DNA from: Candidatus Abyssobacteria bacterium SURF_17
Lineage (GTDB): Bacteria; Abyssobacteria; SURF-5
Length of the DNA stretch: 54,737 bases
Reading direction: 5' to 3'
Assembly (NCBI GenBank): GCA_003598055.1
Contig: QZKI01000093.1
Span: 1 to 54,737 of the forward strand
Shown: in pieces, positions 25,913 to 33,384 of the stretch
Layout of the letters: every line of letters begins with the position of its first letter
Numbering within the stretch: the stretch's first letter is position 1
The notes under the pieces: generated by a model
The model's input: the letters and a program-made list of their open reading frames with translations, nothing else
Databases searched by the model: none
What the model was told of the DNA's origin: nothing
Translations under genes and position numbers: made by a program

Positions 25913-26790
25913 AGCTCTCGGGGAAACAATTAGCTGAACGCGCCGACAGGGCCCTGGCACGGCTCGAGAGTTGCGACCTGTGCCCGCGCAACTGCGGAGT
26001 GAACCGTCTCGAGGATGAACTCGGGTTCTGCCGCACGGGGCGTAACGCGCTGCTTTCGAGTTATGGCCCGCACTTCGGGGAAGAGGCTCCACTCGTGGGC
26101 GCTCACGGTTCCGGCACCATCTTCTTTGCCGGATGTAACCTCGGCTGCATCTTCTGCCAGAACTATGATATCAGCCACCTGCTCCATGGCGCTCCCGTCA
26201 CCGCCGAGGAGCTTGTCGACGTGATGCTGGAGCTTCAGCGAAAGGGATGCCATAATATCAATTTCGTCTCGCCCTCGCATGTCGCGGCGCAGATGCTTGA
26301 GGCGCTTGCGATTGCGCACGAGCGAGGGCTCAGGGCGCCGCTCGTATACAATTGCGGCGGATATGACTCGCTTGAGACGCTCAAGCTGCTTGACGGCGTC
26401 ATAGACATCTACATGCCCGATGCGAAGTATGCCGACGAGAAGATCGCAATGGAATTCTCGCGGGCGCCTAACTATCCGGAAATTATGAAGGCTGCACTGA
26501 AGGAGATGCACCGACAGGTGGGCGACCTCGAGGTTGACGAGCGCGGTGTCGCCGTGCGCGGCATGCTTATTCGGCATCTCGTATTGCCCAACGGGCTTGC
26601 GGGCACACAGGAAATCGTGCAATTCATCGCGCGCGAGTTGTCCGTGAATTCGTATGTGAACGTGATGGCGCAGTATCATCCGGTGTACATGGCGTACGAA
26701 CACCGGTCGCTCAACCGCCGCATCACGCGCACCGAGTACCTTGAGGCGCTCGATATGGCGTCGGCGTCGGGATTGCATCGAGGATTTTGA
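25909..26790 (+). CDS. Radical SAM protein, PflA-like activase family
   Basis: The 293-residue protein has a first Cys group CDLCPRNCGVNR and a later GFCRTGRN that resemble the Cys-rich leader of PflX/YjjW-like proteins. The cluster-binding motif is GCNLGCIFCQN (CxxxCxxC), which holds the 4Fe-4S cluster that cleaves S-adenosylmethionine. Later segments VYNCGGYDSLETLKLLDG and VDIYMPDAKYAD fit the same family, whose substrate is unknown in most genomes. No glycyl radical enzyme gene is nearby. Translationally coupled to the cyclophilin gene by an ATGA overlap. Confidence 0.85.
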   Translation: MKLSGKQLAERADRALARLESCDLCPRNCGVNRLEDELGFCRTGRNALLSSYGPHFGEEAPLVGAHGSGTIFFAGCNLGCIFCQNYDISHLLHGAPVTAEELVDVMLELQRKGCHNINFVSPSHVAAQMLEALAIAHERGLRAPLVYNCGGYDSLETLKLLDGVIDIYMPDAKYADEKIAMEFSRAPNYPEIMKAALKEMHRQVGDLEVDERGVAVRGMLIRHLVLPNGLAGTQEIVQFIARELSVNSYVNVMAQYHPVYMAYEHRSLNRRITRTEYLEALDMASASGLHRGF

Positions 26791-26821
26791 CCGTTGGGGT
26801 TGCTGCTGTCCAGAACGTTCT

Positions 26822-26855
26822 TTCACCGCAAAGGCGCAAAGGGCGCAAAGAGAGA
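26822..26855. repeat. Repeat family B, single arm
   Basis: TTCACCGCAAAGGCGCAAAG followed by GGCGCAAAGAG. The same core AAGGCGCAAAG occurs in both arms of the element at 39201-39339 and in a diverged form at 37694-37763. Only one arm is seen here. Confidence 0.6.
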
Positions 26856-26968
26856 ATTATGGTGAGAGAAGAGATTGGTTCCATAGAATTCGCCCGCACG
26901 CGTGCAGAAGACCTGCGACACTCTCATCAATTATCGTGGACAAGAGTCAATGCTGGACGAGGAGAGCG

Positions 26969-27658
26969 ATGACGACCACGTCTGCAATCGCAAATGAACT
27001 CAGGCAGGTCCCTTTTTTCTCGAAACTGAGCGATGCGCCTTTAAGGGAAATCGCCAAAGCTGGGCGCGAGAAGAAATTCGACAAGGGCCAGATGATTTTC
27101 TTCGAGAACGACACGTGCGACGGGTTCTATTTCATTCGAAGCGGAAGCGTGAAGATATATAAGATGTCCTCGGGCGGGCGGGAGCACATCCTTCACACGT
27201 TCAAGGCATATGAAACCTTTGCTGAAGTGCCGACGTTCGATAACGGCATGTGTCCGGCGAACGCGCAGGCGCTCGAAAATTCCACGTTGCTTCTGATTCG
27301 GAAGAGCGATTTCGAGAAAATCATGCGGGCGTACCCGGAAGTCGCGTTCGGGCTCGTGCATCATTTTGCGCGTTGGCTGAGGAGGTTCACGGTCCAACTC
27401 GAAGAGTTGTCCCTCAAAGACGTTACTGCCCGATTGGCGAGTTATGTGCTTAAGCTGTCTGAAGAAGTCGGGAAACAAACGCCTGAAGGCATCGAGATTC
27501 GCTTGAACGAAAGCCAGCAGGAGATTGCGTCTCACATTGGAACCGTTCGCGAGATAGTCTCGCGCACCTTCCGCAAGTTTCAGGATATGGGCCTCATCCG
27601 CCTCAAGGGTCGGCGGCTGGTGGTCCTTGACCGAAAGGGGTTGGAGGAATTGGTTTAG
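26969..27658 (+). CDS. CRP/FNR family transcriptional regulator
   Basis: The protein has 229 residues from ATG 26969, with GGAG eight bases upstream; the longer open frame runs into a repeat arm and is not used. Residues 10-125 form the cyclic-nucleotide-binding-like beta barrel (FDKGQMIFFENDTCDGFYFI, SGSVKIYKMSSGG). A dimerisation helix follows, then a helix-turn-helix: SQQEIASHIGTVREIVSRTF. The FNR cysteine set is absent, so an Fe-S oxygen sensor is unlikely. The effector could be a nucleotide, heme or other ligand. Target genes are unknown; the octaheme cytochrome 5 kb away is one candidate. Confidence 0.88.
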   Translation: MTTTSAIANELRQVPFFSKLSDAPLREIAKAGREKKFDKGQMIFFENDTCDGFYFIRSGSVKIYKMSSGGREHILHTFKAYETFAEVPTFDNGMCPANAQALENSTLLLIRKSDFEKIMRAYPEVAFGLVHHFARWLRRFTVQLEELSLKDVTARLASYVLKLSEEVGKQTPEGIEIRLNESQQEIASHIGTVREIVSRTFRKFQDMGLIRLKGRRLVVLDRKGLEELV

Positions 27659-27795
27659 CCTGTCATGAGGATGCCGGTCGCGACGATTCGCCCGCAAGGT
27701 TTGATCTGTCGGGCGGGATTCAGTTAACATACATTCGCCGTATGGGAGCGCACTATCAGAGGTCGCCACATGGTCTCGGTGGAGAGGATGAACCA

Positions 27796-28116
27796 ATGAG
27801 CATTGAGACGAAAGCCATTGTGACGGAATTGCGAGAACAGCTTGAACTAATCTATGGTAAGCGACTAGTCCAAATGATACTTTTCGGTTCTCAGGCACGG
27901 GGTGAAGCATGTCCGGGTTCAGACATAGATGTCATGGTGGTGCTGCAGGGCCCGGTGAGACCCGGCGAAGAGATAGCCCGAGCGGGAGGAATAACGTCCG
28001 CCCTTTCCTTAAAATACGATGTCGTAATTTCTTGTACCTTTCTATCAGAGGAACGGTACAAACATGAACAAAGCCCGTTACTGCTCAACGTCCGCAGGGA
28101 AGGGGTGGTGGCATGA
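27796..28116 (+). CDS. MNT-type minimal nucleotidyltransferase
   Basis: The protein has 106 residues from ATG 27796, preceded by GGAGAGGA. ILFGSQARGEACPGSDIDVM carries the GSxxRG and the two catalytic Asp (43 and 45) of the polymerase-beta-like fold. In characterised type VII pairs the MNT partner AMPylates and neutralises the HEPN toxin. It overlaps the HEPN gene by four bases, the normal order for this module. The CRP/FNR gene upstream is separated by 137 bases without a repeat copy. Confidence 0.87.
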   Translation: MSIETKAIVTELREQLELIYGKRLVQMILFGSQARGEACPGSDIDVMVVLQGPVRPGEEIARAGGITSALSLKYDVVISCTFLSEERYKHEQSPLLLNVRREGVVA

Positions 28117-28493
28117 TTCCTGAGCAAAGCGCGTTGTTGGCAAAATCCCGAGAGAGTTTAAAGGCGGCTCGGTTGCTTGCAGAGGGCGGCTATTTTGATT
28201 TTGCAGTGTCGCGTGCGTATTATGCGATGTTTTACGTTGTGGAAGCACTTTTGTTGGAAGAAGGGTTGGCATTTTCGAAACACTCGGCCGTTATCGCGGC
28301 TTTCGGACAGAAGTTTGCCAAGACAGGTTGCGTGCCTCAGGATTTTCATCGCTACCTGATAGAAGCTGAGCATAGCCGCAATGTAGGTGACTATGATATT
28401 GGCGCAGATTTGACTGAGGAGGATGCACGAAAGCATATCGATCGCGCCGAAGAGTTCTTGAAGGTGGGCGAGCAATTGATCGCTCCTGAGTGA
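28113..28493 (+). CDS. HEPN domain protein (partner of MNT)
   Basis: This is a 126-residue all-helical protein. SRAYYAMFYVVEALLLEEG and FSKHSAVIAAFGQKF are typical of the HEPN family. The usual RNase motif of toxic HEPNs, R(x)4-6H, is not clear; at residue 89 the sequence is RNVGDYD, the common RNxxDY variant whose nuclease activity is uncertain. It forms a putative toxin-antitoxin or defence module with the MNT gene, or a nucleotide-binding regulator. It ends 20 bases before the convergent phosphoribosyltransferase gene. Confidence 0.85.
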   Translation: MIPEQSALLAKSRESLKAARLLAEGGYFDFAVSRAYYAMFYVVEALLLEEGLAFSKHSAVIAAFGQKFAKTGCVPQDFHRYLIEAEHSRNVGDYDIGADLTEEDARKHIDRAEEFLKVGEQLIAPE

Positions 28494-28512
28494 AGAGGTG
28501 GTCGACGTGCCA

Positions 28513-29025
28513 TCAGAGCGTTACAAGCGCTTCCACTTTGATGCCAGCGCGGGTGCAGGCATTGTCGCCGTTGCTCAGGTCGCCGATGACGACGATGCCG
28601 TCCACCTCGCAGCCGTAATCGCGGAGCAGTTCATACGCCTTCAGGCTTGAGTTACCGGTCTTTATCACGGTGTCGATGATGAGCACACGCCAGCCTTTTG
28701 CCAGGCGGCCCTCGATGGGGAGGTCGTAGCTGTTTACGGGAGGGCCGAGGCGTACGAAGAAGCCGTTCACGTTGAACCAGTGCCCATAGACATAGAGCAT
28801 GATGGGGCTGATGAGGAAACTGCCGCCGACTCCGTGTGAGCCGATTGCTTTGATGCTGGGATGTTTCTTGAGGATAAGGTCCCCCATTTCCATGACTATG
28901 GCATAGAGCAGGTCCGGCTGGCCGATCATTCCCTTGACGTCCATCTGCACTCGGGGTGCGGCGCCAGGGGTTCCGTCATCCTTCTTGATCACGAACTTCT
29001 TGATTTCTTCCCGCCAGTTTATCAT
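28513..29025 (-). CDS. Phosphoribosyltransferase, orotate PRTase-like
   Basis: The protein has 170 residues from ATG 29025, with GGAGG at the right distance. WRVLIIDTVIKTGNSSLKAY is the PRPP-binding loop, in which the usual acidic pair (DD or ED) reads Asp-Thr. The hood region near residues 70-105 contains GSHGVGGSFLISPIMLY. It resembles short PyrE-like proteins annotated as orotate phosphoribosyltransferase, but no other pyrimidine gene is close. It may serve a salvage or regulatory role. It is the last gene of the minus-strand run that starts with the acyl-CoA dehydrogenase. Confidence 0.7.
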   Translation of the reverse strand: MINWREEIKKFVIKKDDGTPGAAPRVQMDVKGMIGQPDLLYAIVMEMGDLILKKHPSIKAIGSHGVGGSFLISPIMLYVYGHWFNVNGFFVRLGPPVNSYDLPIEGRLAKGWRVLIIDTVIKTGNSSLKAYELLRDYGCEVDGIVVIGDLSNGDNACTRAGIKVEALVTL

Positions 29026-29074
29026 GCGCCTGCCTCCTTCGGCAGATGACCGTACAGTCTGGCGAAACGATACC

Positions 29075-29869
29075 CTATTTTCCCTTGAAATCCGGCTTGC
29101 GCTTTTGCATGAATGCAAGCGGACCCTCGATTGCGTCTTCCGATTTGAACACGGGCGTGGCCAGTTCGATTTCGTGTTCATAGGCCTTGGGGAGCGGCAT
29201 GCTCAGGCACTCGATGGCCGATTTCTTGATTGCGCTCACAGCGAGAGGACCGTTATCAGCGATGCGGCGCGCGAACTTTTCGGCCGTCGGCATAAGTTCG
29301 GCTTGAGGAACAACGTAATTGACGAGCCCCATTCGATAGGCCTCATTCGCATCTATCTTCTCGCCAGTGAGAAGGATTTCCATCGCCTTGCAGAACGGAA
29401 CCTGGCGGGGGAGGCGGACGGTCGAGCCGCCCGCAGGAAACAAACCCCAACGCGGTTCCTGAATGGCAAAGAAGGCGTTTTCGGATGCGATGCGGATGTC
29501 CATCCCGAGCAGCATTTCGAGGCCGCCCGCTATGCAATACCCGTTGACGGCCGCGACGATAGGTTTCCATATGTCGAAGTGTCGGAGGAGCGCCGACTGG
29601 AATATCTGGGCCATTTCTCCTTTTATCAGGCCCGGGAGCCCCTCGGGCGAGGCCGTTATCCGCGGGATGAGCGTGCCCAGGTCTGCGCCGGCACAAAAAG
29701 AATTGCCGACGCCGGTGATGATGGCGACGAGCACAGAGGCGTCATCGCGGAAATCCATCCATGTCTTCCCGAGTTGCTCGAGCGTATCAGGGTCGAGCGC
29801 ATTGCGCGCTTCCGGCCGATTGAGGGTGATGTAGGCGATCTTGTCCTTTTTCACGTAGTCAACGGTCAT
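29075..29869 (-). CDS. Enoyl-CoA hydratase/isomerase
   Basis: The protein has 264 residues from ATG 29869, preceded by AAGGAGG. Crotonase signatures are ITLNRPEARNALDPDTLEQL, SFCAGADLGTL and AAVNGYCIAGGLEMLLGMD. PRWGLFPAGGSTVRLPRQV holds the segment around the second catalytic position, where the hydratase Glu is not obvious. It should act on acyl-CoA intermediates together with the acyl-CoA dehydrogenase, thiolase-like protein and DUF35 protein on the same strand. A true hydratase and a more specialised crotonase cannot be separated by eye. Confidence 0.86.
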   Translation of the reverse strand: MTVDYVKKDKIAYITLNRPEARNALDPDTLEQLGKTWMDFRDDASVLVAIITGVGNSFCAGADLGTLIPRITASPEGLPGLIKGEMAQIFQSALLRHFDIWKPIVAAVNGYCIAGGLEMLLGMDIRIASENAFFAIQEPRWGLFPAGGSTVRLPRQVPFCKAMEILLTGEKIDANEAYRMGLVNYVVPQAELMPTAEKFARRIADNGPLAVSAIKKSAIECLSMPLPKAYEHEIELATPVFKSEDAIEGPLAFMQKRKPDFKGK

Positions 29870-29970
29870 CTGAGCCTCCTTGTTCCCATTTGGGCGGTTC
29901 GCGGGCCGCGCCAATGATTCTCTGTGGACGGTATGCTGCGCTTGTGCTTCCAAGAAACTGCCTGCTGCCG

Positions 29971-30079
29971 GTCATTGCGAGGGAGTGCAACGACCGAAGC
30001 AAGCTCGTTGGCAGCCATGGAAACGCGCAGAGATCGCTTCGTCATGCCCCGCCTAATGCGAGACATGACTCGCAATGAC
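29971..30079. repeat. Repeat family E, copy 1 (109 bp, 11-bp perfect terminal inverted repeats)
   Basis: It starts GTCATTGCGAG and ends CTCGCAATGAC, exact complements. Internally it has the CGACCGAAGCAA segment shared with the copy at 42223-42327. It separates the DUF35 gene from the enoyl-CoA hydratase gene. Confidence 0.8.
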
Positions 30080-30138
30080 AATCAAAGCAAGACACGTTCA
30101 ACCCCCCATACCTTCGCCAAGAGCGAGGTCGGCCGCTT

Positions 30139-30552
30139 CTAAGTCGCTGCCGGCCGGAATTTCGGCAGCGAAATAGTCGGGCTGATATCCTCGAACACCA
30201 CGTGAACCGGCATGCCCACGCGCACCTGATCCGGCTCGATTTCGATGATATTGCTCATCATGCGCACGCCTTCTCCGAGTTCGACGAGCGCAACGGTGTA
30301 CGGCGCGTCTTCCTCGAATGATGCGCTCGGGGGCCGGTGGATGATTGTGTAAGAATAGACTTTCCCCGAGCCGCTTGCTTCAACCCATTCCAGGTTTTCG
30401 GAAAGGCACGCGCGGCAGGAAGATTGCGGAAAGAATTGATTGCGTCCGCAGTCACGACATTGCTGGATGAGGAGCTTGTGTTGCCGGGCGGCGGCCCAGA
30501 ATGTTTCGGTGATGTGGTCGGGGACAGGCATCGGCTTCAAGTACTCAGGCAT
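30139..30552 (-). CDS. DUF35 / OB-fold acyl-CoA-associated protein with zinc ribbon
   Basis: The 137-residue protein begins with a helical segment (TETFWAAARQHKLLIQQC). A rubredoxin-like zinc ribbon follows, CRDCGRNQFFPQSSCRAC (two CxxC pairs), and then the OB-fold: GKVYSYTIIHRPPSASFEE and VRVGMPVHVVFEDI. Such proteins pair with thiolase-like proteins and help channel or bind CoA substrates. It lies ten bases downstream of the thiolase-like gene on the same strand, the standard arrangement. Confidence 0.9.
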   Translation of the reverse strand: MPEYLKPMPVPDHITETFWAAARQHKLLIQQCRDCGRNQFFPQSSCRACLSENLEWVEASGSGKVYSYTIIHRPPSASFEEDAPYTVALVELGEGVRMMSNIIEIEPDQVRVGMPVHVVFEDISPTISLPKFRPAAT

Positions 30553-30561
30553 TGGCGCTCC

Positions 30562-31758
30562 TTAGTCCGTTCCCAATATAAGTGCCGTATGACACGAGAA
30601 GTGGCCTCCGAGTCCTGTAACAAGTCCGACGCGGGCGTTTTTCACCTGGCGCGCGCCGCCAACCTCGCCGCGGAGTTGCTTGACGGCCTCCGTGATGTGA
30701 AAAATGCCCGACGGCAACCCGGGATGGCAGTGCGCGTGGCAACCGCCGTGCGTGACGATGGGTATCTCGCCGCCGATTTCGATTCTCTTGCCGCCCTCGA
30801 CGAATCGGCCGCCATCGCCCTTTTCGCAGAAGTCGAAATCCTCGAGGAAGAGAATCGGGGTGATAGAGAAGCAATCGTAGAATTGGGCGAAATGCATGTC
30901 TTTCGGTCCGAGACCCGCCATCTCGTATGCCTGCCTGCCGGCATCAGCGGCCGCAGTGCCGACGAGGTCATCAACGAGCGTCACGTGCTCCTGCATCGTG
31001 CGCGCGCCCGCACCGAGGAGGAGAACCGGTTTCTTCTTCAAGTCGCGCGCCCTTTCCGCGGAGGTCACAACGAGTGCGGCGCCGCCGTCAGAGATGATGG
31101 AGCACATGTCCTTGGTGAGCGGCCACGAAATCATTTTTGATGAAAGCACGTCTTCCACGGTGAGAGGCTCGCGCTTCTGCGCGTCCGGATGCATCGAGGC
31201 GTGTTTGCGGATGCTCACGGCGACTTGCGCCAGTTGCTCGTGCGTTGTGCCGTATTCGTGCATGTGACGGGTGGCGGCAAGAGCGTACGTGCTGATGAGG
31301 GTGGGTCCGTAGGGGCACTCAAACTGCGAATGCCCGATTTTCGAGTACAGCTCGGTGATGCCCTCGCCAATGATTGACATCAACTCGCCGTAGCCGACGA
31401 ACGAGCGAATAGAATCGGCAGAAGCGATGAGGACAACGTCGGCCATGCCACAGTGTATCGCGTTCGCGGCGCTGATGACCATCTGGATAATGGTGGCGCC
31501 GCCAATTTGCATCGAGGTTGTGAACCGCGGCCGGATGCCCACATGCTCGGCAAACAGAACGCTGTGCATCAGGATGAGACGGTTTGCGGTGCCGGTGGTA
31601 AGCACGCCGTCGACGTCGGTGTTTTTGAGCCCGCAGTCTTCGAGCGCGCGCTTCGCGGCCTGTGCGTGGAGCTGCATCGGGTCTTTGTCGGGCACAAGGC
31701 CGAGGTCGCTCTCGCCGATGCCGGCGATGGCAACCTGCCTGCTCCAACTATGGCTCAT
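30562..31758 (-). CDS. Thiolase-like protein (SCP-x/acetyl-CoA acetyltransferase family) lacking the usual cysteine
   Basis: The protein has 398 residues from ATG 31758. QVAIAGIGESDLG and the thiolase fold are clear, ending with GLVTGLGGHFSCHTALILG. Where active thiolases have the nucleophilic Cys, this one reads TSMQIGGATI (residues 81-90) without Cys, as in part of the lipid-transfer/thiolase clade that pairs with DUF35 proteins. Activity may therefore be decarboxylative, aldolase-like or non-catalytic. It lies directly upstream of the DUF35 gene and downstream of an acyl-CoA dehydrogenase. Confidence 0.87.
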   Translation of the reverse strand: MSHSWSRQVAIAGIGESDLGLVPDKDPMQLHAQAAKRALEDCGLKNTDVDGVLTTGTANRLILMHSVLFAEHVGIRPRFTTSMQIGGATIIQMVISAANAIHCGMADVVLIASADSIRSFVGYGELMSIIGEGITELYSKIGHSQFECPYGPTLISTYALAATRHMHEYGTTHEQLAQVAVSIRKHASMHPDAQKREPLTVEDVLSSKMISWPLTKDMCSIISDGGAALVVTSAERARDLKKKPVLLLGAGARTMQEHVTLVDDLVGTAAADAGRQAYEMAGLGPKDMHFAQFYDCFSITPILFLEDFDFCEKGDGGRFVEGGKRIEIGGEIPIVTHGGCHAHCHPGLPSGIFHITEAVKQLRGEVGGARQVKNARVGLVTGLGGHFSCHTALILGTD

Positions 31759-31784
31759 GTTCTCCGTCGCCCTTTGAGACCGAA

Positions 31785-31808
31785 TGTGCGAATAAATTCG
31801 CACCTACA
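31785..31808. repeat. Repeat family A, half copy
   Basis: TGTGCGAATAAATTCGCACC followed by TACA matches the right end of the family A elements at 10744-10818 and 43875-43949. The left half is absent. Confidence 0.6.
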
Positions 31809-31830
31809 CGTTTCGCTTGTCGGCTGCTTC

Positions 31831-32985
31831 TCACTGCAATAGCAGTCTTCCTATGATTTCGCGCTGAATCTCGGAGGTTCCGCCGCCGATGGGGCCAATG
31901 CGCGAGTCGCGCCATAGCCGCTGTATCGGGTATTCCATCATGTATCCGTATCCGCCGAATATCTGGAGCGCCTGATTGATTACGCGCGCGGCCATTTCGC
32001 AGGCGAACAGCTTGCACATGGCGACTTCAACCTGGCAGGGTTCCTGCTCGACATATAGCCGGATGGTGTTGTAGACGATCTGTCGCGCGGCCTCGATTTC
32101 GGTGGCCATGTCGGCGATCTTATGGCGTGTCACCTGGAATTTGGCTATGGCCCGGCCGAACTGCACGCGCTCCTTTGAATACTCGATTGCAAGGTCGAGG
32201 GCCCGCTGTGCCTCGCAGACCGCGCCGACTGCCATGTACAGGCGCTCTTCCTGAAAGTGAATCATGATGTTGTAGAAGCCGCTTTCTTCCTCGCCCAGGA
32301 TCGCGCTCTTGGGCACGCGCACATCCTCGAATGCCAGCTCGGCGGTATTGCACGCGCGCCAGCCGAGTTTGTCGAGGTCGCGGCTGACAGTGAAGCCCGG
32401 CGTCTTCGTGTCCACGAGAAACTGGGTGATTCCCTGATGTCCCTTCTCCCTGTCGGTTTTCGCGGCAAGGATGACGAAATCGGCGATGCCGCCGTTGGTG
32501 ATGAACATCTTGCTGCCGTTGATGACGTAGCTGTCGCCGTCCTTCACGGCGTACGTCCGCATGGATCCGACATCGGAGCCTGCACCCGGCTCGGTCACGC
32601 CGAGCGCGCCGATGATCTCGCCCTTCACGCCGGGCACAAGATACTTCTCCTTCTGCTCGTCGGTTCCGAGGTGGGCGATGTAGGGAAGCGCGATATTTGA
32701 GTGGAGACCGAGGGAAGCAGCGACGCCGCTCGAGTTGCACCGCGCCATCTCTTCGGCGAGGACAATGGTGGCGACGAAGCCGGCATTCGAGCCGCCGTAT
32801 TGCTCGGGGATGTCAACGCCGAGGAAGCCGAGCTCTCCGAACCGCTTGAACACTTCCCGGTGTGGAAAGCCGCCTTGCTTTTCCCATTCCTCGGCATGCG
32901 GCGCAACCTCTTTTTCGATAAAGCTGCGGAGCGAGTGGCGAAGCATATCGTGCTCATCGGTAAAGATAGGATGTCTCTTGCCCAC
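31831..32985 (-). CDS. Acyl-CoA dehydrogenase
   Basis: This 384-residue flavoprotein is of normal length. GALGVTEPGAGSDVGSM and FITNGGIADFVILAAKTD are the family signatures that bind FAD and substrate. GGYGYMMEYPIQR near the C-terminus carries the catalytic Glu, and GGGTSEIQREIIGRLL ends the domain. It introduces the alpha-beta double bond in an acyl-CoA and passes electrons to ETF; no etf genes are in the window. It heads the minus-strand operon with the thiolase-like, DUF35, enoyl-CoA hydratase and phosphoribosyltransferase genes. Confidence 0.92.
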   Translation of the reverse strand: MGKRHPIFTDEHDMLRHSLRSFIEKEVAPHAEEWEKQGGFPHREVFKRFGELGFLGVDIPEQYGGSNAGFVATIVLAEEMARCNSSGVAASLGLHSNIALPYIAHLGTDEQKEKYLVPGVKGEIIGALGVTEPGAGSDVGSMRTYAVKDGDSYVINGSKMFITNGGIADFVILAAKTDREKGHQGITQFLVDTKTPGFTVSRDLDKLGWRACNTAELAFEDVRVPKSAILGEEESGFYNIMIHFQEERLYMAVGAVCEAQRALDLAIEYSKERVQFGRAIAKFQVTRHKIADMATEIEAARQIVYNTIRLYVEQEPCQVEVAMCKLFACEMAARVINQALQIFGGYGYMMEYPIQRLWRDSRIGPIGGGTSEIQREIIGRLLLQ

Positions 32986-33384
32986 GGTTCCTCCCGATTC
33001 CTCATTACAGGGTGATTGACGCCAATACTGGGGTGTGCCTCAAATCTATACCACCATGACGCGCGATGTCAAGCTGAGAGGGATTTCGGATGTACGGCCG
33101 AGAGCCACGGCAGCCATGCGCGCAGGTTAGAAGATATAATTTTACGACAGGGCCATTCTGTTGGGTTCAGCCCGCCAACGGGGATACTATCGAAATACTT
33201 ACTTATGATGCATACTGAGAGAGTAAAAGGTCCATTCTTGGGATATACTACCTATTCTCCCGGAAAGAACAAGGGCTTGCCATTTATCTGGCGACCGCAT
33301 GCCGTGGGAAAAGAAAATAGGTATCATGTCCAAGCTCATGCCTGAATCCCTGCATAATTGAATTGCAGGGAGCGGGAGGGAAGA
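32986..33384. other. Divergent intergenic region
   Basis: These 399 bases lie between the acyl-CoA dehydrogenase operon and the RND operon. They hold a family F-like repeat (33238-33335), a small hairpin near 33161-33180 (GTTGGG and CCAAC arms) and a TATAAT at 33135-33140 without a convincing -35. No gene was recognised. Confidence 0.4.
33238..33335. repeat. Repeat family F, diverged copy
   Basis: The left part TACTACCTATTCTCCC and right part GAAAATAGGTATCATGTCC are imperfect inverted repeats about 98 bases apart end to end. The AATAGGTAT-ATGTCC core is shared with the clearer element at 46300-46393. Confidence 0.5.

Noticed and set aside
24908..26092. Minus-strand open frame across miaA and the cyclophilin gene
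   Set aside because: Antisense to two solid genes and Arg/His-rich without hydrophobic core pattern.
33016..33345. Plus-strand 109-codon frame upstream of the RND adaptor
   Set aside because: No ribosome binding site, runs through a repeat and lacks protein-like character.
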